From: Prevotella sp. UBA5379
GTDB taxonomy: Bacteria > Bacteroidota > Bacteroidia > Bacteroidales > Bacteroidaceae
Reading direction: 5' to 3'
NCBI GenBank assembly: GCA_002409785.1
Contig: DHOX01000025.1
Location: forward strand, 4,841-11,616
Length of the DNA stretch: 6,776 bases
How positions within the stretch are numbered: the stretch's first letter is position 1; every line of letters begins with the position of its first letter. A model generated the notes under the pieces. The model had not been told where the DNA came from. It saw only the letters and a program-made list of their open reading frames with translations, and ran no database searches. Position numbers and translations under genes: made by a program. This document shows, one piece after another, positions 1-6,400 of this stretch.

Positions 1-44
1 GTCCTTATCCTTCTGACGGAAGGGACACAGAGAGGATAGGCATC

Positions 45-2120
45 TCAGAATGGAAGGTTGATGGACATTCCTGCAATCAGCCAGAAGCCGGGTTGCGGGA
101 CATTCCCTACTTCAACATAATCCTTGTCCAGAATGTTGTTCGCCTCAAGATAAGCGTTCCATTTCTTCTCACGCCAACTCAGTTTGCCGTCAAGGATCCC
201 ATAAGTGGTATAGCTATGGATATGACCGTTGACATCCACATAGGAGCCCATGCGGTGCTGAAGCCGGTATTGCAATCCTAAATCGAGATTGTGCCAAAGA
301 TTCAATTCTACATCCGTAACCAACTTGTTCTTCAGGTATTCCAGGGCATAGATGCTCTGGATGCCTGTACGCTCATGCTTGGTCTGGTTGATATAACTGT
401 AACTGAGTTGGAAGTTCTGTAGAAAATGCTGGTCTGGAATGAGCTGCAGGAAATCGAAATCCAGGGAGGTCTCTACTCCCAGGGAGTTGATCTTCCCGAA
501 ATTGACTGATTTCCAGACGGGAGACCCACTTTCATCCTTCGAGCCATCATAAATCCAGTCGATGAGATTCTTGTAATGGTTGTGATAGATGCTGGCTTTG
601 CCGCTGATGCCCTGTGCCTGGTATTTAATACCGGTTTCAAGGGCTGACAGTTCTTCTGGTTTCAGATGTGGGTCTGCCAGATACCCACCGACGGAATAGT
701 ATAGTTCGGTGAACGATGGCATCCTCAGTGAGGTGTTGAATGAAGCATAGAGCTTCCAGTTGTTTCCGATCCGGTAACTGGCATCAATGCCCGGATAGAC
801 ACGCATGTTCATGTCTGCCCAACTGTTCTTTACTGCGATCAACCCTGCTGAGAGCGTAAAACGACTGAGCAGGATATTATGCTCCAGCACAAACTGCACG
901 TTTGTCCGGTTTACGCCTTTCAGGTATTCCAGTCCTGTGCCATGAACAGGTCTGGGATGTTCCAGCGTTTCCCCGAGGTTGGTGCTCACCAGGTCTTCAT
1001 CCCGGATTTCCGCACCTATAGCTGTGCGCCCTAACAACCAGTCAAAATAACCGTTCAGGTTTACGCCGTAGACATCTGTGCGGTGGTAATTGAAGGGATA
1101 TTTATCCGCTGCCCCCCGGAAGAGTTCAAACCGGTCCATCGTACGGTTCCAGTAGATAGATGGCTTGAGGTGGAAGATACCGGTCTTGTTCTCTGCCTGC
1201 AAGGCTGTATAGGTCTTGAAGGTATGTTCAAACTGGTCATCGAACCTTGAACTGTATGAAGTACTGCTGCCCCAGTTCTTCGTACTCATTCCTGCATACC
1301 AGTTGACTTGTATGTCCGGATCTTCATAGTTTCCCTGATAAAAGGTCTTTCCCCCTTTATAATCCATGTTCAGGTGCCCGGCTTTGTTCCGGCTGAAACC
1401 GTCACTGCGGGTATAACTTCCTGAAATCTGATTGTTCCAGTATCCCTTCGCTATATTAGCTCTGCCGCCGGCAGAGAGATAGCCGAAAGAACCTCCTTCG
1501 GCATGAGCCGTAAGACTGCTTTGCCTGGGCGTGCGCGTCACGATGTTGATTGCTCCTAGGAGGGAAGAAGTTCCATAAATTCTGCCTGCAGGGCCTTCCA
1601 GCACTTCGATGCGCTCGATGTCGCTCAGGTCTACAGGCAGGTCAAATGCGTTGTGGCCAGTCTGTGGGTCACAGATATTGATGCCGTTGAGCAAGATGGT
1701 GATCTGTTCATCATTACCGCCACGGATGCTGACATCCGTCTGGGCGCCGATAGGGCAACGTTGCCGGACATCTACGCCTACGGCGTATTTTAACAGATCG
1801 TTGACACTTTGCACCGGCGCGGCAGCAATATCCTTTCGCGTCAGTACAGTAACCATTCTCGCTTGCTGACTCCTTGTCAGCGGCGCCCGGCTTGCGGTCA
1901 CATCGACCTCGTCGAGCTGTTGCTCCTTCCTGAAGGTTGAATCAGAAGCTGCCTTGTTCACATCTGTGCTGATGCCGGCTGCTCTTGCATGAGACAGCGT
2001 GGCAATGCTCAGGGTGCCTACAAGAACTTCCTTGCCCAGTACGGAGAACAGTGCGTAACCCTTGTTCGCAAATCTCTTGAACTTCAGGCTGCGGCGCTTG
2101 TTGAAAATTGTTTTGTACAT
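45..2120 (-). CDS. TonB-dependent outer-membrane receptor, BtuB-like
   Basis: This 691-residue protein is an outer-membrane active transporter driven by TonB-ExbBD; the ligand is uncertain. An unusually long signal peptide (residues 1 to about 47) has a basic N-region, the block FANKGYALFSVLGKEV (17-32) and a short hydrophobic stretch ending ARA. A TonB-box-like DEVDVTAS (70-77) follows. The plug (about 80-198) contains VSIRGG, the loop DPQTGHN and the family hallmark IERIEVLEGP...YG...GAINIVTR. The remainder is a beta-barrel with RMPSFTELYY, LKPEELSALETG and, near the end, NILDKDYVEVGNVPQPG, closing on a terminal Phe. The DPQTGH and VPQPG motifs recall BtuB-type corrinoid receptors of Bacteroidetes, so vitamin B12 or a related cofactor is the best guess. 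The only two cysteines are both in the plug (C122, C150). It has its own promoter and no visible cobalamin riboswitch. Receptor identity is firm; substrate is weak. Confidence 0.9.
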   Translation of the reverse strand: MYKTIFNKRRSLKFKRFANKGYALFSVLGKEVLVGTLSIATLSHARAAGISTDVNKAASDSTFRKEQQLDEVDVTASRAPLTRSQQARMVTVLTRKDIAAAPVQSVNDLLKYAVGVDVRQRCPIGAQTDVSIRGGNDEQITILLNGINICDPQTGHNAFDLPVDLSDIERIEVLEGPAGRIYGTSSLLGAINIVTRTPRQSSLTAHAEGGSFGYLSAGGRANIAKGYWNNQISGSYTRSDGFSRNKAGHLNMDYKGGKTFYQGNYEDPDIQVNWYAGMSTKNWGSSTSYSSRFDDQFEHTFKTYTALQAENKTGIFHLKPSIYWNRTMDRFELFRGAADKYPFNYHRTDVYGVNLNGYFDWLLGRTAIGAEIRDEDLVSTNLGETLEHPRPVHGTGLEYLKGVNRTNVQFVLEHNILLSRFTLSAGLIAVKNSWADMNMRVYPGIDASYRIGNNWKLYASFNTSLRMPSFTELYYSVGGYLADPHLKPEELSALETGIKYQAQGISGKASIYHNHYKNLIDWIYDGSKDESGSPVWKSVNFGKINSLGVETSLDFDFLQLIPDQHFLQNFQLSYSYINQTKHERTGIQSIYALEYLKNKLVTDVELNLWHNLDLGLQYRLQHRMGSYVDVNGHIHSYTTYGILDGKLSWREKKWNAYLEANNILDKDYVEVGNVPQPGFWLIAGMSINLPF

Positions 2121-2142
2121 TGATTAATTTTAAAAAAATCAT

Positions 2143-2158
2143 CTTGCCTTATGGCAAG
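2143..2158 (-). other. 5'-terminal leader hairpin of the BtuB-like receptor mRNA
   Basis: A perfect 6-bp inverted repeat, CTTGCC / GGCAAG with an ATAA loop, begins 6 nt after the -7 box, so it lies at or within a few nt of the predicted 5' end of the transcript. Downstream on the minus strand come ATGA, then seven T (2132-2138), then the start codon at 2118-2120. A terminator role is unlikely so close to the transcription start; mRNA protection or translational control are inferences. Confidence 0.5.
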
Positions 2159-2164
2159 CGACCG

Positions 2165-2172
2165 CAAAGGTA
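2165..2172 (-). promoter_or_regulatory. Bacteroidetes-type -7 box for the BtuB-like receptor
   Basis: The minus strand reads TACCTTTG, an exact match to the Bacteroidetes primary sigma -7 consensus TAnnTTTG, 44 nt upstream of the start codon. The sequence upstream is AT-rich, but I find no good TTG -33 element at the usual 19-21 nt spacing, so the promoter may be weak or activator-dependent. It implies transcription of the receptor gene independently of the thiamine operon. Confidence 0.5.
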
Positions 2173-2334
2173 ATCATTTTATGTGATAAAAATATAATTT
2201 GAACGATAAAAGTGTGGATTTGTGGCTTTCTCGTCATGCTCCGGTGTTCATGGCTGGTGCTTTGCTCTTTAGGGAAATTACCTTAAAGACTGAATGAATA
2301 CTTGCTGGTTACTCGAAAAGGGGAGTGCGAATCT

Positions 2335-2368
2335 TTTCCCCGATCAGACAATTATGGATCAGGGGAAA
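2335..2368 (-). terminator. candidate 3' hairpin after thiamine pyrophosphokinase gene
   Basis: An 11-bp stem with one bulged base (arms 2335-2345 and 2357-2368, loop of 11 nt) lies about 30 nt beyond the kinase stop codon. On the minus strand the arms are TTTCCCC-T-GATC and GATCGGGGAAA. No T-tract follows on either strand, so it is not a canonical intrinsic terminator. It may end the thiamine operon mRNA or protect its 3' end. The rest of the 2121-2397 interval holds only the downstream promoter and leader; I see no gene there. Confidence 0.4.
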
Positions 2369-2397
2369 CAGACTCGTCCTGCCGTATGGTTATGCTT

Positions 2398-3171
2398 TCA
2401 ACCCTGGTGGCTCTCTGGTGCCGTTGCTCCTTGGGGCTTCCTTCTTTTCACTTCAAAGGTGCGGAAAACGAGATAGAGTCCGTCACCCTCCAGTTCTATC
2501 TGCTTGCCGGTGGCCTCGTTCAGACTGCCTTGCCAGAGTTCTTGAAAGGCAAAGACAGGCCATGTCATCCCTGCCCCGCTGAGGTGTTGACAACTAAAAT
2601 TGAAGATACTGATCTGCTGGCCGGGTTTTGTCGCAAAGGTGCATTTCCCGTGAGCCGGTACGAACCATCCATAGTCGGTGACCATTACTGGCTGGACGTG
2701 GAGTCTGCGGTAATAGAATACCATCAGTCCTATATTGGAAAAGGTATGATCCTCTCGCTTTCCCGATGCGCCGAGATAGGCAAAGGTGGCGAGGGTAGGG
2801 ATGTCTTCCGCCTGGTCTTCCAGAGGGGTAAAGTCTGACGGCTGGCCATAGACCACAGGTATGCCTCTCAGGGACAGCGCATATCTGGTAGCTTTCGTCA
2901 TGTCATTGTCCATTTGCTCACTGAAAGGATGGAAGAGACGGGCATAGCGTTTCTTGTACTCTTCGGGTAGGGAATCTCCGTCTCCGACGATTGCGTCGGG
3001 GATACGGTCCTGGAATTTGAGCAGGTGCTGCGCTGCGCCGTCACAACAAATGAGTGGTCTGGCTCTTGACAGGATCCCAGAAGGAATCTGGTGGGCGGGG
3101 AAATCTCCGTCTGCAAGGATAACGGCATCAAAGGTGCTTCGTGAAGAAATCAATGGATAGTTCATAATCAT
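2398..3171 (-). CDS. thiN: Thiamine pyrophosphokinase
   Basis: The enzyme transfers pyrophosphate from ATP to thiamine to give TPP and AMP in the cytoplasm, which traps imported thiamine. Family signatures occur in order: CCDGAAQHLL (42-51), DAIVGDGDS (59-67; the aspartates fit the metal/nucleotide site), QMDNDMTKA (86-94) and GASGKREDHTFSN (134-146). The C-terminal beta-rich domain carries FVPAHGKCTF, ISIFNF and LWQGSLNEATG (212-222), as in Bacteroidetes homologues. At 257 residues it is longer than the roughly 210-220 usual for the family. The excess is an acidic segment at about 105-126, before GASGKREDH, and a basic tail after 236 (EVKRRKPQ). Two ATGs, two codons apart, could start it (3169-3171 or 3163-3165); the longer is listed. 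It is third in the operon, 55 nt after the transporter gene, with no strong ribosome-binding site visible. Also called tnr3 in Bacteroides. Confidence 0.95.
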   Translation of the reverse strand: MIMNYPLISSRSTFDAVILADGDFPAHQIPSGILSRARPLICCDGAAQHLLKFQDRIPDAIVGDGDSLPEEYKKRYARLFHPFSEQMDNDMTKATRYALSLRGIPVVYGQPSDFTPLEDQAEDIPTLATFAYLGASGKREDHTFSNIGLMVFYYRRLHVQPVMVTDYGWFVPAHGKCTFATKPGQQISIFNFSCQHLSGAGMTWPVFAFQELWQGSLNEATGKQIELEGDGLYLVFRTFEVKRRKPQGATAPESHQG

Positions 3172-3226
3172 TATTTGTTCAATAGGAAAAACGTATGGCC
3201 TCTTATCTGGATAGGCGGTGTCTCCT

Positions 3227-3853
3227 TTAACCCTTTTCCGCGGTGTTTCCTTCGTGCTGCCTTTCTTCGGACATCATCTTCTTCCATTTGAAAAAACCGG
3301 CTACGCACACGATCACATAGACCACGTTCAACCCGGCCATGAACGGAATTCCTTTATAGACATAGAGCACGGCACTGACCGCATCGACGATCATCCAGAT
3401 ATACCATTGCTCAAGGTATTTCCTGGCCAGAGCCCACAGGCCGATAAAACTCAGGGAGTTGATGAAGGAGTCGCAGATGGGTACATTAGAGTTGGTAAAC
3501 CGGATCAGAACCCAGTAGATGAGCACCCAGGCGATGAGCCAGATCAATGTGGACGGAAGGATCAGCCTGGCCTTGAAATGAGTGATGGGCATCTCTTTCT
3601 CGTCCGCTGCCTGCTGTTTCTTCTTCCCGAACTTCCATACGATATAACCGTAAACGGCGGCCAGGGTGTAATAGATATTCATGCCGAAGTCAGCATAGAG
3701 GCCATGTTGCCAGTAGAGTACTATGCATAACAGCGGCATGATGATGCCTACAACCCAAAGCAGGATGCTGGCTTTATATTCCAGCCAGACATAGACGAGC
3801 CCTACGAGGGTCGTCAGTATGTCCAGCCAGTGTTCATTGAGGAATGTCTCCAT
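3227..3853 (-). CDS. pnuT: PnuC-family inner-membrane transporter, probable thiamine transporter PnuT
   Basis: This is a 208-residue integral membrane protein with about seven hydrophobic segments (roughly 10-28, 30-48, 56-75, 97-118, 128-143, 150-166, 170-190) and a charged cytoplasmic loop at 74-88. PnuC-family signatures visible are WLEYKAS (23-29), HGLYADFGMN (50-59), AVYGYIVWKFG (66-76) and LARKYLEQWYIWMIVDAVS (142-160), followed by YKG. Family members are facilitated-diffusion vitamin transporters that rely on phosphorylation inside the cell to trap the substrate. The substrate is assigned from context: the gene lies behind a TPP riboswitch, starts 3 nt after the receptor stop codon, and precedes thiamine pyrophosphokinase. 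That is the predicted PnuT (thiamine) subgroup rather than nicotinamide riboside PnuC. The length is normal for the family. Confidence 0.93.
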   Translation of the reverse strand: METFLNEHWLDILTTLVGLVYVWLEYKASILLWVVGIIMPLLCIVLYWQHGLYADFGMNIYYTLAAVYGYIVWKFGKKKQQAADEKEMPITHFKARLILPSTLIWLIAWVLIYWVLIRFTNSNVPICDSFINSLSFIGLWALARKYLEQWYIWMIVDAVSAVLYVYKGIPFMAGLNVVYVIVCVAGFFKWKKMMSEERQHEGNTAEKG

Positions 3854-3856
3854 TGT

Positions 3857-6223
3857 CTAGAAGCGAATGGTCAGATGTCCCATCATATTGAATCCGGCCA
3901 TGGGGTTGAATCCGATCTGATAGTAACGCTTGTCAAGGGTATAGCCACTTGACTTGCTTACGGCGGAGTAGACCCAGCCCATTGCGGCATAGTGACGGTC
4001 AAAGAGGTTGTTCAGGTCAAGGCCGAGAATAATGTGCTGGATCGGTTTCCATAAGTTGCGGAACTTCAGGGTATAGTTGAGATGGAGATCGGTCTGTGAA
4101 TAGCAGGGCAAGGCGCGGTCTCTGTTCTCTGTATTGTCAAGATACTGCCGGCTTACGAAATTGGTATGCCAGATGCCTTGGAACCCTGCGAAATGCACCG
4201 TCAGAAATCCGTTCAGGATCGTAGACGGAGAAAAACTCAGGGTAGATTTGCTGTAGTGTTCGTGTGCAGGATGGTCTTTGTCATCCCAGTCATCAATAGC
4301 CTCTGTGAAGTCATTGATGCGATTCCTGCTTAGTGCAGCATTGCCTTCGAGTGTCAGGAACTTGAACGGATCATATCCTGCGGTGATCTCTGCTCCCATA
4401 CGGTACGACTTCTTGATGTTCGTGGTCAGGTTCTCACCGATGTCACTGAGTTCCCCGGTCTGGACAAACTGGTTGTGATAGGCCATGTCATAGAAGTTGA
4501 TGCCTGCTCGCCAGTTGCTTCCGTTGCATTCATAACCGAGTTCCCAGTCAGTTACCTTTTCTGCTGTAGGAGCCGGATAATTATCATTGTTCGTGAAGTT
4601 ATTGCGTTCCGGTTCGCGGTGGCTGATGGCGACAGATGCGTATGCCCGCTGCGAATCCCAGTGCAGGTTCACGCCGGCTTTAGGGTTGAAGAAATCATAG
4701 TGCTTGTTGATGTCAAGGACCTGGTTGGTATAGGTCCCTTTCGGGAAATGGTCATTGATGCCGGTGGTCTTATAGTCGACATGGCGGTATTGGAGATCCA
4801 GGAAGAGATCAAACCAGTCTGTGACCTTTCCCGTGGTCTTGATGAACCCACTGTAGTCGCCCTTATGTGCGTCTGAATTATAGTAGGGATAGTCCTGTCC
4901 GTCAGGCATGTATCTGGCAGCCAACTCGGGATCTGCCATATAGGTCAGACGGCCCCAATGGTGGCAGGTAAAATACTGGAGGGCCAGGCCACCGGTAATA
5001 TCCAGATATTTGCTTTTATAGTCGGTATCCCAGATGAAACCGTAGGTGTTTTGAGTGAGCCCTTTCTTCCGGATGAAATCTGTTGTTTGCAGGACCGTTC
5101 CGTCAGACTTTGTGAAATCGCGTAATCCGAATTTTGAGAGTTTGTTGTTATATCTGAACTCATCATAATAACCGTAACCGTAGGTGTAACGGAGGGCAGC
5201 GTTGGTCGTCCAGTGGGGATTGATCTCCCAGGCTGCGGAGAGAATATTGTGGTTCTGGTAGAAATTGTCGGTCGTTCTTTTCCAGAGTGATCCGTCTGAC
5301 AGTTGGTAGCGTTCTGTCTCGTATTTCCCGTTTTTGTCTTTCACAAAGGTCCAGGTTTTCGGATCGAGGATAAGGTGTTCATAGAGGTTGTTGAATTTTC
5401 CGAGTCCGGCATCGTACATGTCTTTATAGGTACGGATGCCTTCATCCATAAGGGATGCGTCATCGTTGCCGGCTACCACGCCGTTCCAGCCTTGTCCGGT
5501 CTTCTCGAAATTACCGATGTTCTTATACTTAAGGACGAATCCGTTGCCCAGGTAAGTCAATCCTCCGTAGTAGGAACCGGACCGGCCGTCAGTGCCATGG
5601 AGGTAACCGTCTGTGCGGGTTTCGTGGTATGTTCCGTCAAAGACGAGTCGGTCAGCCATTAGCCCGGTGGAGAAGTTGGCTCCTGCATTGTATGTGTTGA
5701 ATGAGCCGTAGGAGCCGGTCAGCTCCAGGTAAGGATGATAAGACGGGGTAAGGGTACTCAGGGAGATGGAACCGCCGAAGGCTCCATCACCATTCGTTGA
5801 AGTGCCTACGCCGCGTTGGATCTGGGCTGATTGGAGAAGGGCCCCGTAAGAATTCATGTTTACCCAGAAGACGGTCTCGTCTTCGGGAGAGTTTAACGGC
5901 ACGCCGTCAATGGTGACATTGATGCGGCTACCGGCAGCTCCGCGCAGACGCATATAGACGGGGCCAGTGCCGGTTCCGTTTTCGCCCCATGCCAGGACTC
6001 CGGGAGTCTGGGCAAACAGGAAGGGGAGTTCCTGGCCGGTCTTGGAGAAAGCCGCCAGGTCGTTCCGGTTGATGTTGGCTACTGCAAATGGTGCATTCTT
6101 CTTGGCACGAATGGCATTGACCACAACTTCTGAAAGCCTGTGGGTCCTTGTCGTATCGGCCTGTTGAGCATTGATTGTGCTCATGCCGATCAGGGCAAGG
6201 GACAGCAATACAATCTTTTTCAT
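3857..6223 (-). CDS. TonB-dependent outer-membrane receptor, probable thiamine receptor (OMthi/omr1 type)
   Basis: This 788-residue TonB-dependent transporter is predicted to import thiamine or a precursor or phosphate ester across the outer membrane. It has a standard signal peptide (1-19, cleavage likely after INA), a TonB box-like LSEVVVNA (30-37), a plug at about 44-158 (LRGAAGSRINVTIDGVPLN, 93-111; QIQRGVGTSTNGDGAFGGSI, 134-153) and a long barrel. NLFDRHYAAMGW lies near the C-terminus, and the protein ends MMGHLTIRF with the terminal Phe expected for outer-membrane insertion. There is no N-terminal carboxypeptidase-like domain, and no SusD partner lies next to it, so it is not a SusC glycan receptor. 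It is the first gene after the TPP riboswitch and almost touches the transporter gene. The ligand is inferred from that regulation; a homologous receptor in Bacteroides thetaiotaomicron has been linked to thiamine uptake. Confidence 0.92.
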   Translation of the reverse strand: MKKIVLLSLALIGMSTINAQQADTTRTHRLSEVVVNAIRAKKNAPFAVANINRNDLAAFSKTGQELPFLFAQTPGVLAWGENGTGTGPVYMRLRGAAGSRINVTIDGVPLNSPEDETVFWVNMNSYGALLQSAQIQRGVGTSTNGDGAFGGSISLSTLTPSYHPYLELTGSYGSFNTYNAGANFSTGLMADRLVFDGTYHETRTDGYLHGTDGRSGSYYGGLTYLGNGFVLKYKNIGNFEKTGQGWNGVVAGNDDASLMDEGIRTYKDMYDAGLGKFNNLYEHLILDPKTWTFVKDKNGKYETERYQLSDGSLWKRTTDNFYQNHNILSAAWEINPHWTTNAALRYTYGYGYYDEFRYNNKLSKFGLRDFTKSDGTVLQTTDFIRKKGLTQNTYGFIWDTDYKSKYLDITGGLALQYFTCHHWGRLTYMADPELAARYMPDGQDYPYYNSDAHKGDYSGFIKTTGKVTDWFDLFLDLQYRHVDYKTTGINDHFPKGTYTNQVLDINKHYDFFNPKAGVNLHWDSQRAYASVAISHREPERNNFTNNDNYPAPTAEKVTDWELGYECNGSNWRAGINFYDMAYHNQFVQTGELSDIGENLTTNIKKSYRMGAEITAGYDPFKFLTLEGNAALSRNRINDFTEAIDDWDDKDHPAHEHYSKSTLSFSPSTILNGFLTVHFAGFQGIWHTNFVSRQYLDNTENRDRALPCYSQTDLHLNYTLKFRNLWKPIQHIILGLDLNNLFDRHYAAMGWVYSAVSKSSGYTLDKRYYQIGFNPMAGFNMMGHLTIRF

Positions 6224-6238
6224 TATACCTGTAATATT

Positions 6239-6260
6239 AAAAAAAACAAAGGGAGTTTGT
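6239..6260 (-). promoter_or_regulatory. possible expression platform of the TPP riboswitch
   Basis: Directly after the aptamer the minus strand reads ACAAA-CTCCC-TTTGT followed by a run that totals eight T (6239-6246). The 5-bp stem is AT-rich and weak, but it is terminator-shaped. Its CTCCC loop could instead pair with the G-run at 6371-6375 inside the aptamer. The segment ends 15 nt before the start codon, so it could act on transcription or on initiation. Its role is inference from shape only. Confidence 0.3.
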
Positions 6261-6379
6261 CTTACCTACGCCGGCATTATCCGGATCAGGTTGATGGGTA
6301 TATTCTCAGCACCGCCAATTGCAGACTTTTCCCGTTTCTTGAAAAACGTATAAACGAATGCGGCGGAGCACCCCCTAAA
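6261..6379 (-). promoter_or_regulatory. TPP riboswitch (THI box)
   Basis: The leader contains the diagnostic thi-box elements on the minus strand: GGGGGTGCTCCGCC, then GGCGGTGCTGAGA (invariant CTGAGA at 6304-6309), ATACCC, and CCTGATCC with GGATAATGCCGGCGTAGG ending near 6265. Helices can be assigned: P1 UUUA/UAAG (weak, 6376-6379 with 6261-6264), P2 GGGU/ACCC, P3 GC-U-CCGCC/GGCGG-U-GC, then P4/P5 with CCGG/CCGG around the pyrophosphate-sensing loop. About 45 nt are inserted in the P3 arm, where CGTTT and AAACG can form an extra stem. It sits between the operon promoter and the receptor start and should lower expression of the three thiamine genes when TPP is plentiful. The aptamer is certain; the switching mechanism is not. 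Confidence 0.97.
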
Positions 6380-6394
6380 TGGCGGTTTGCCATT
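6378..6394 (-). other. 5'-terminal leader hairpin of the thiamine operon mRNA
   Basis: A perfect 6-bp inverted repeat, AATGGC / GCCATT with a 5-nt loop AAACC, begins 6 nt after the -7 box and runs into the first helix of the riboswitch. Its loop and 3' arm include ACCGCC, a second copy of the P3 5' strand, so forming this hairpin may hide a competing sequence. The structure is predicted by eye only. Confidence 0.45.
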
Positions 6395-6400
6395 CGAGTG

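Noticed and set aside
1..44. Short ATG frame (12 codons, 5-43, minus strand) and a 5-bp hairpin (9-23) after the receptor stop
   Set aside because: The frame is too short and stops at once; the hairpin is small, has no T-tract, and the context is cut by the window edge, so neither gene nor terminator can be supported.
1942..2142. Minus-strand 66-codon frame overlapping the start of the BtuB-like receptor
   Set aside because: It is out of frame with the signal peptide-encoding frame and its protein has no recognisable feature.
2132..2158. Leader hairpin plus seven T read as an attenuator
   Set aside because: The stem is only 6 bp, four non-T bases separate it from the T-run, and the transcript would be under 30 nt, so true attenuation is unlikely.
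2121..2397. Search for a cobalamin riboswitch or a small gene in the spacer
   Set aside because: The spacer after the predicted transcription start is only about 40 nt, and no B12-box-like element or plausible coding frame is visible upstream; a 32-codon frame (about 2140-2240) spans the promoter and looks random.
2302..2838. Plus-strand open frame of 178 codons
   Set aside because: It is wholly antisense to thiamine pyrophosphokinase, has no recognisable domain, and the opposite strand carries every motif of a known enzyme.
3218..3730. Plus-strand open frame of 170 codons rich in H, D, P and G
   Set aside because: It is the antisense shadow of the transporter gene; its odd composition reflects the complement of hydrophobic codons. 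No promoter or family signature.
4475..4876. Plus-strand open frame of 133 codons
   Set aside because: Antisense to the thiamine receptor barrel, no recognisable domain; long spurious frames are expected opposite a 2.4-kb gene.
5303..5662. Plus-strand open frame of 119 codons
   Set aside because: Same reason: antisense to the receptor gene and without any family signature or promoter.
3857..6223. Reading the thiamine receptor as a SusC-type glycan receptor
   Set aside because: There is no carboxypeptidase-like N-terminal domain, no adjacent SusD gene, and the gene is first in a TPP-riboswitch operon.
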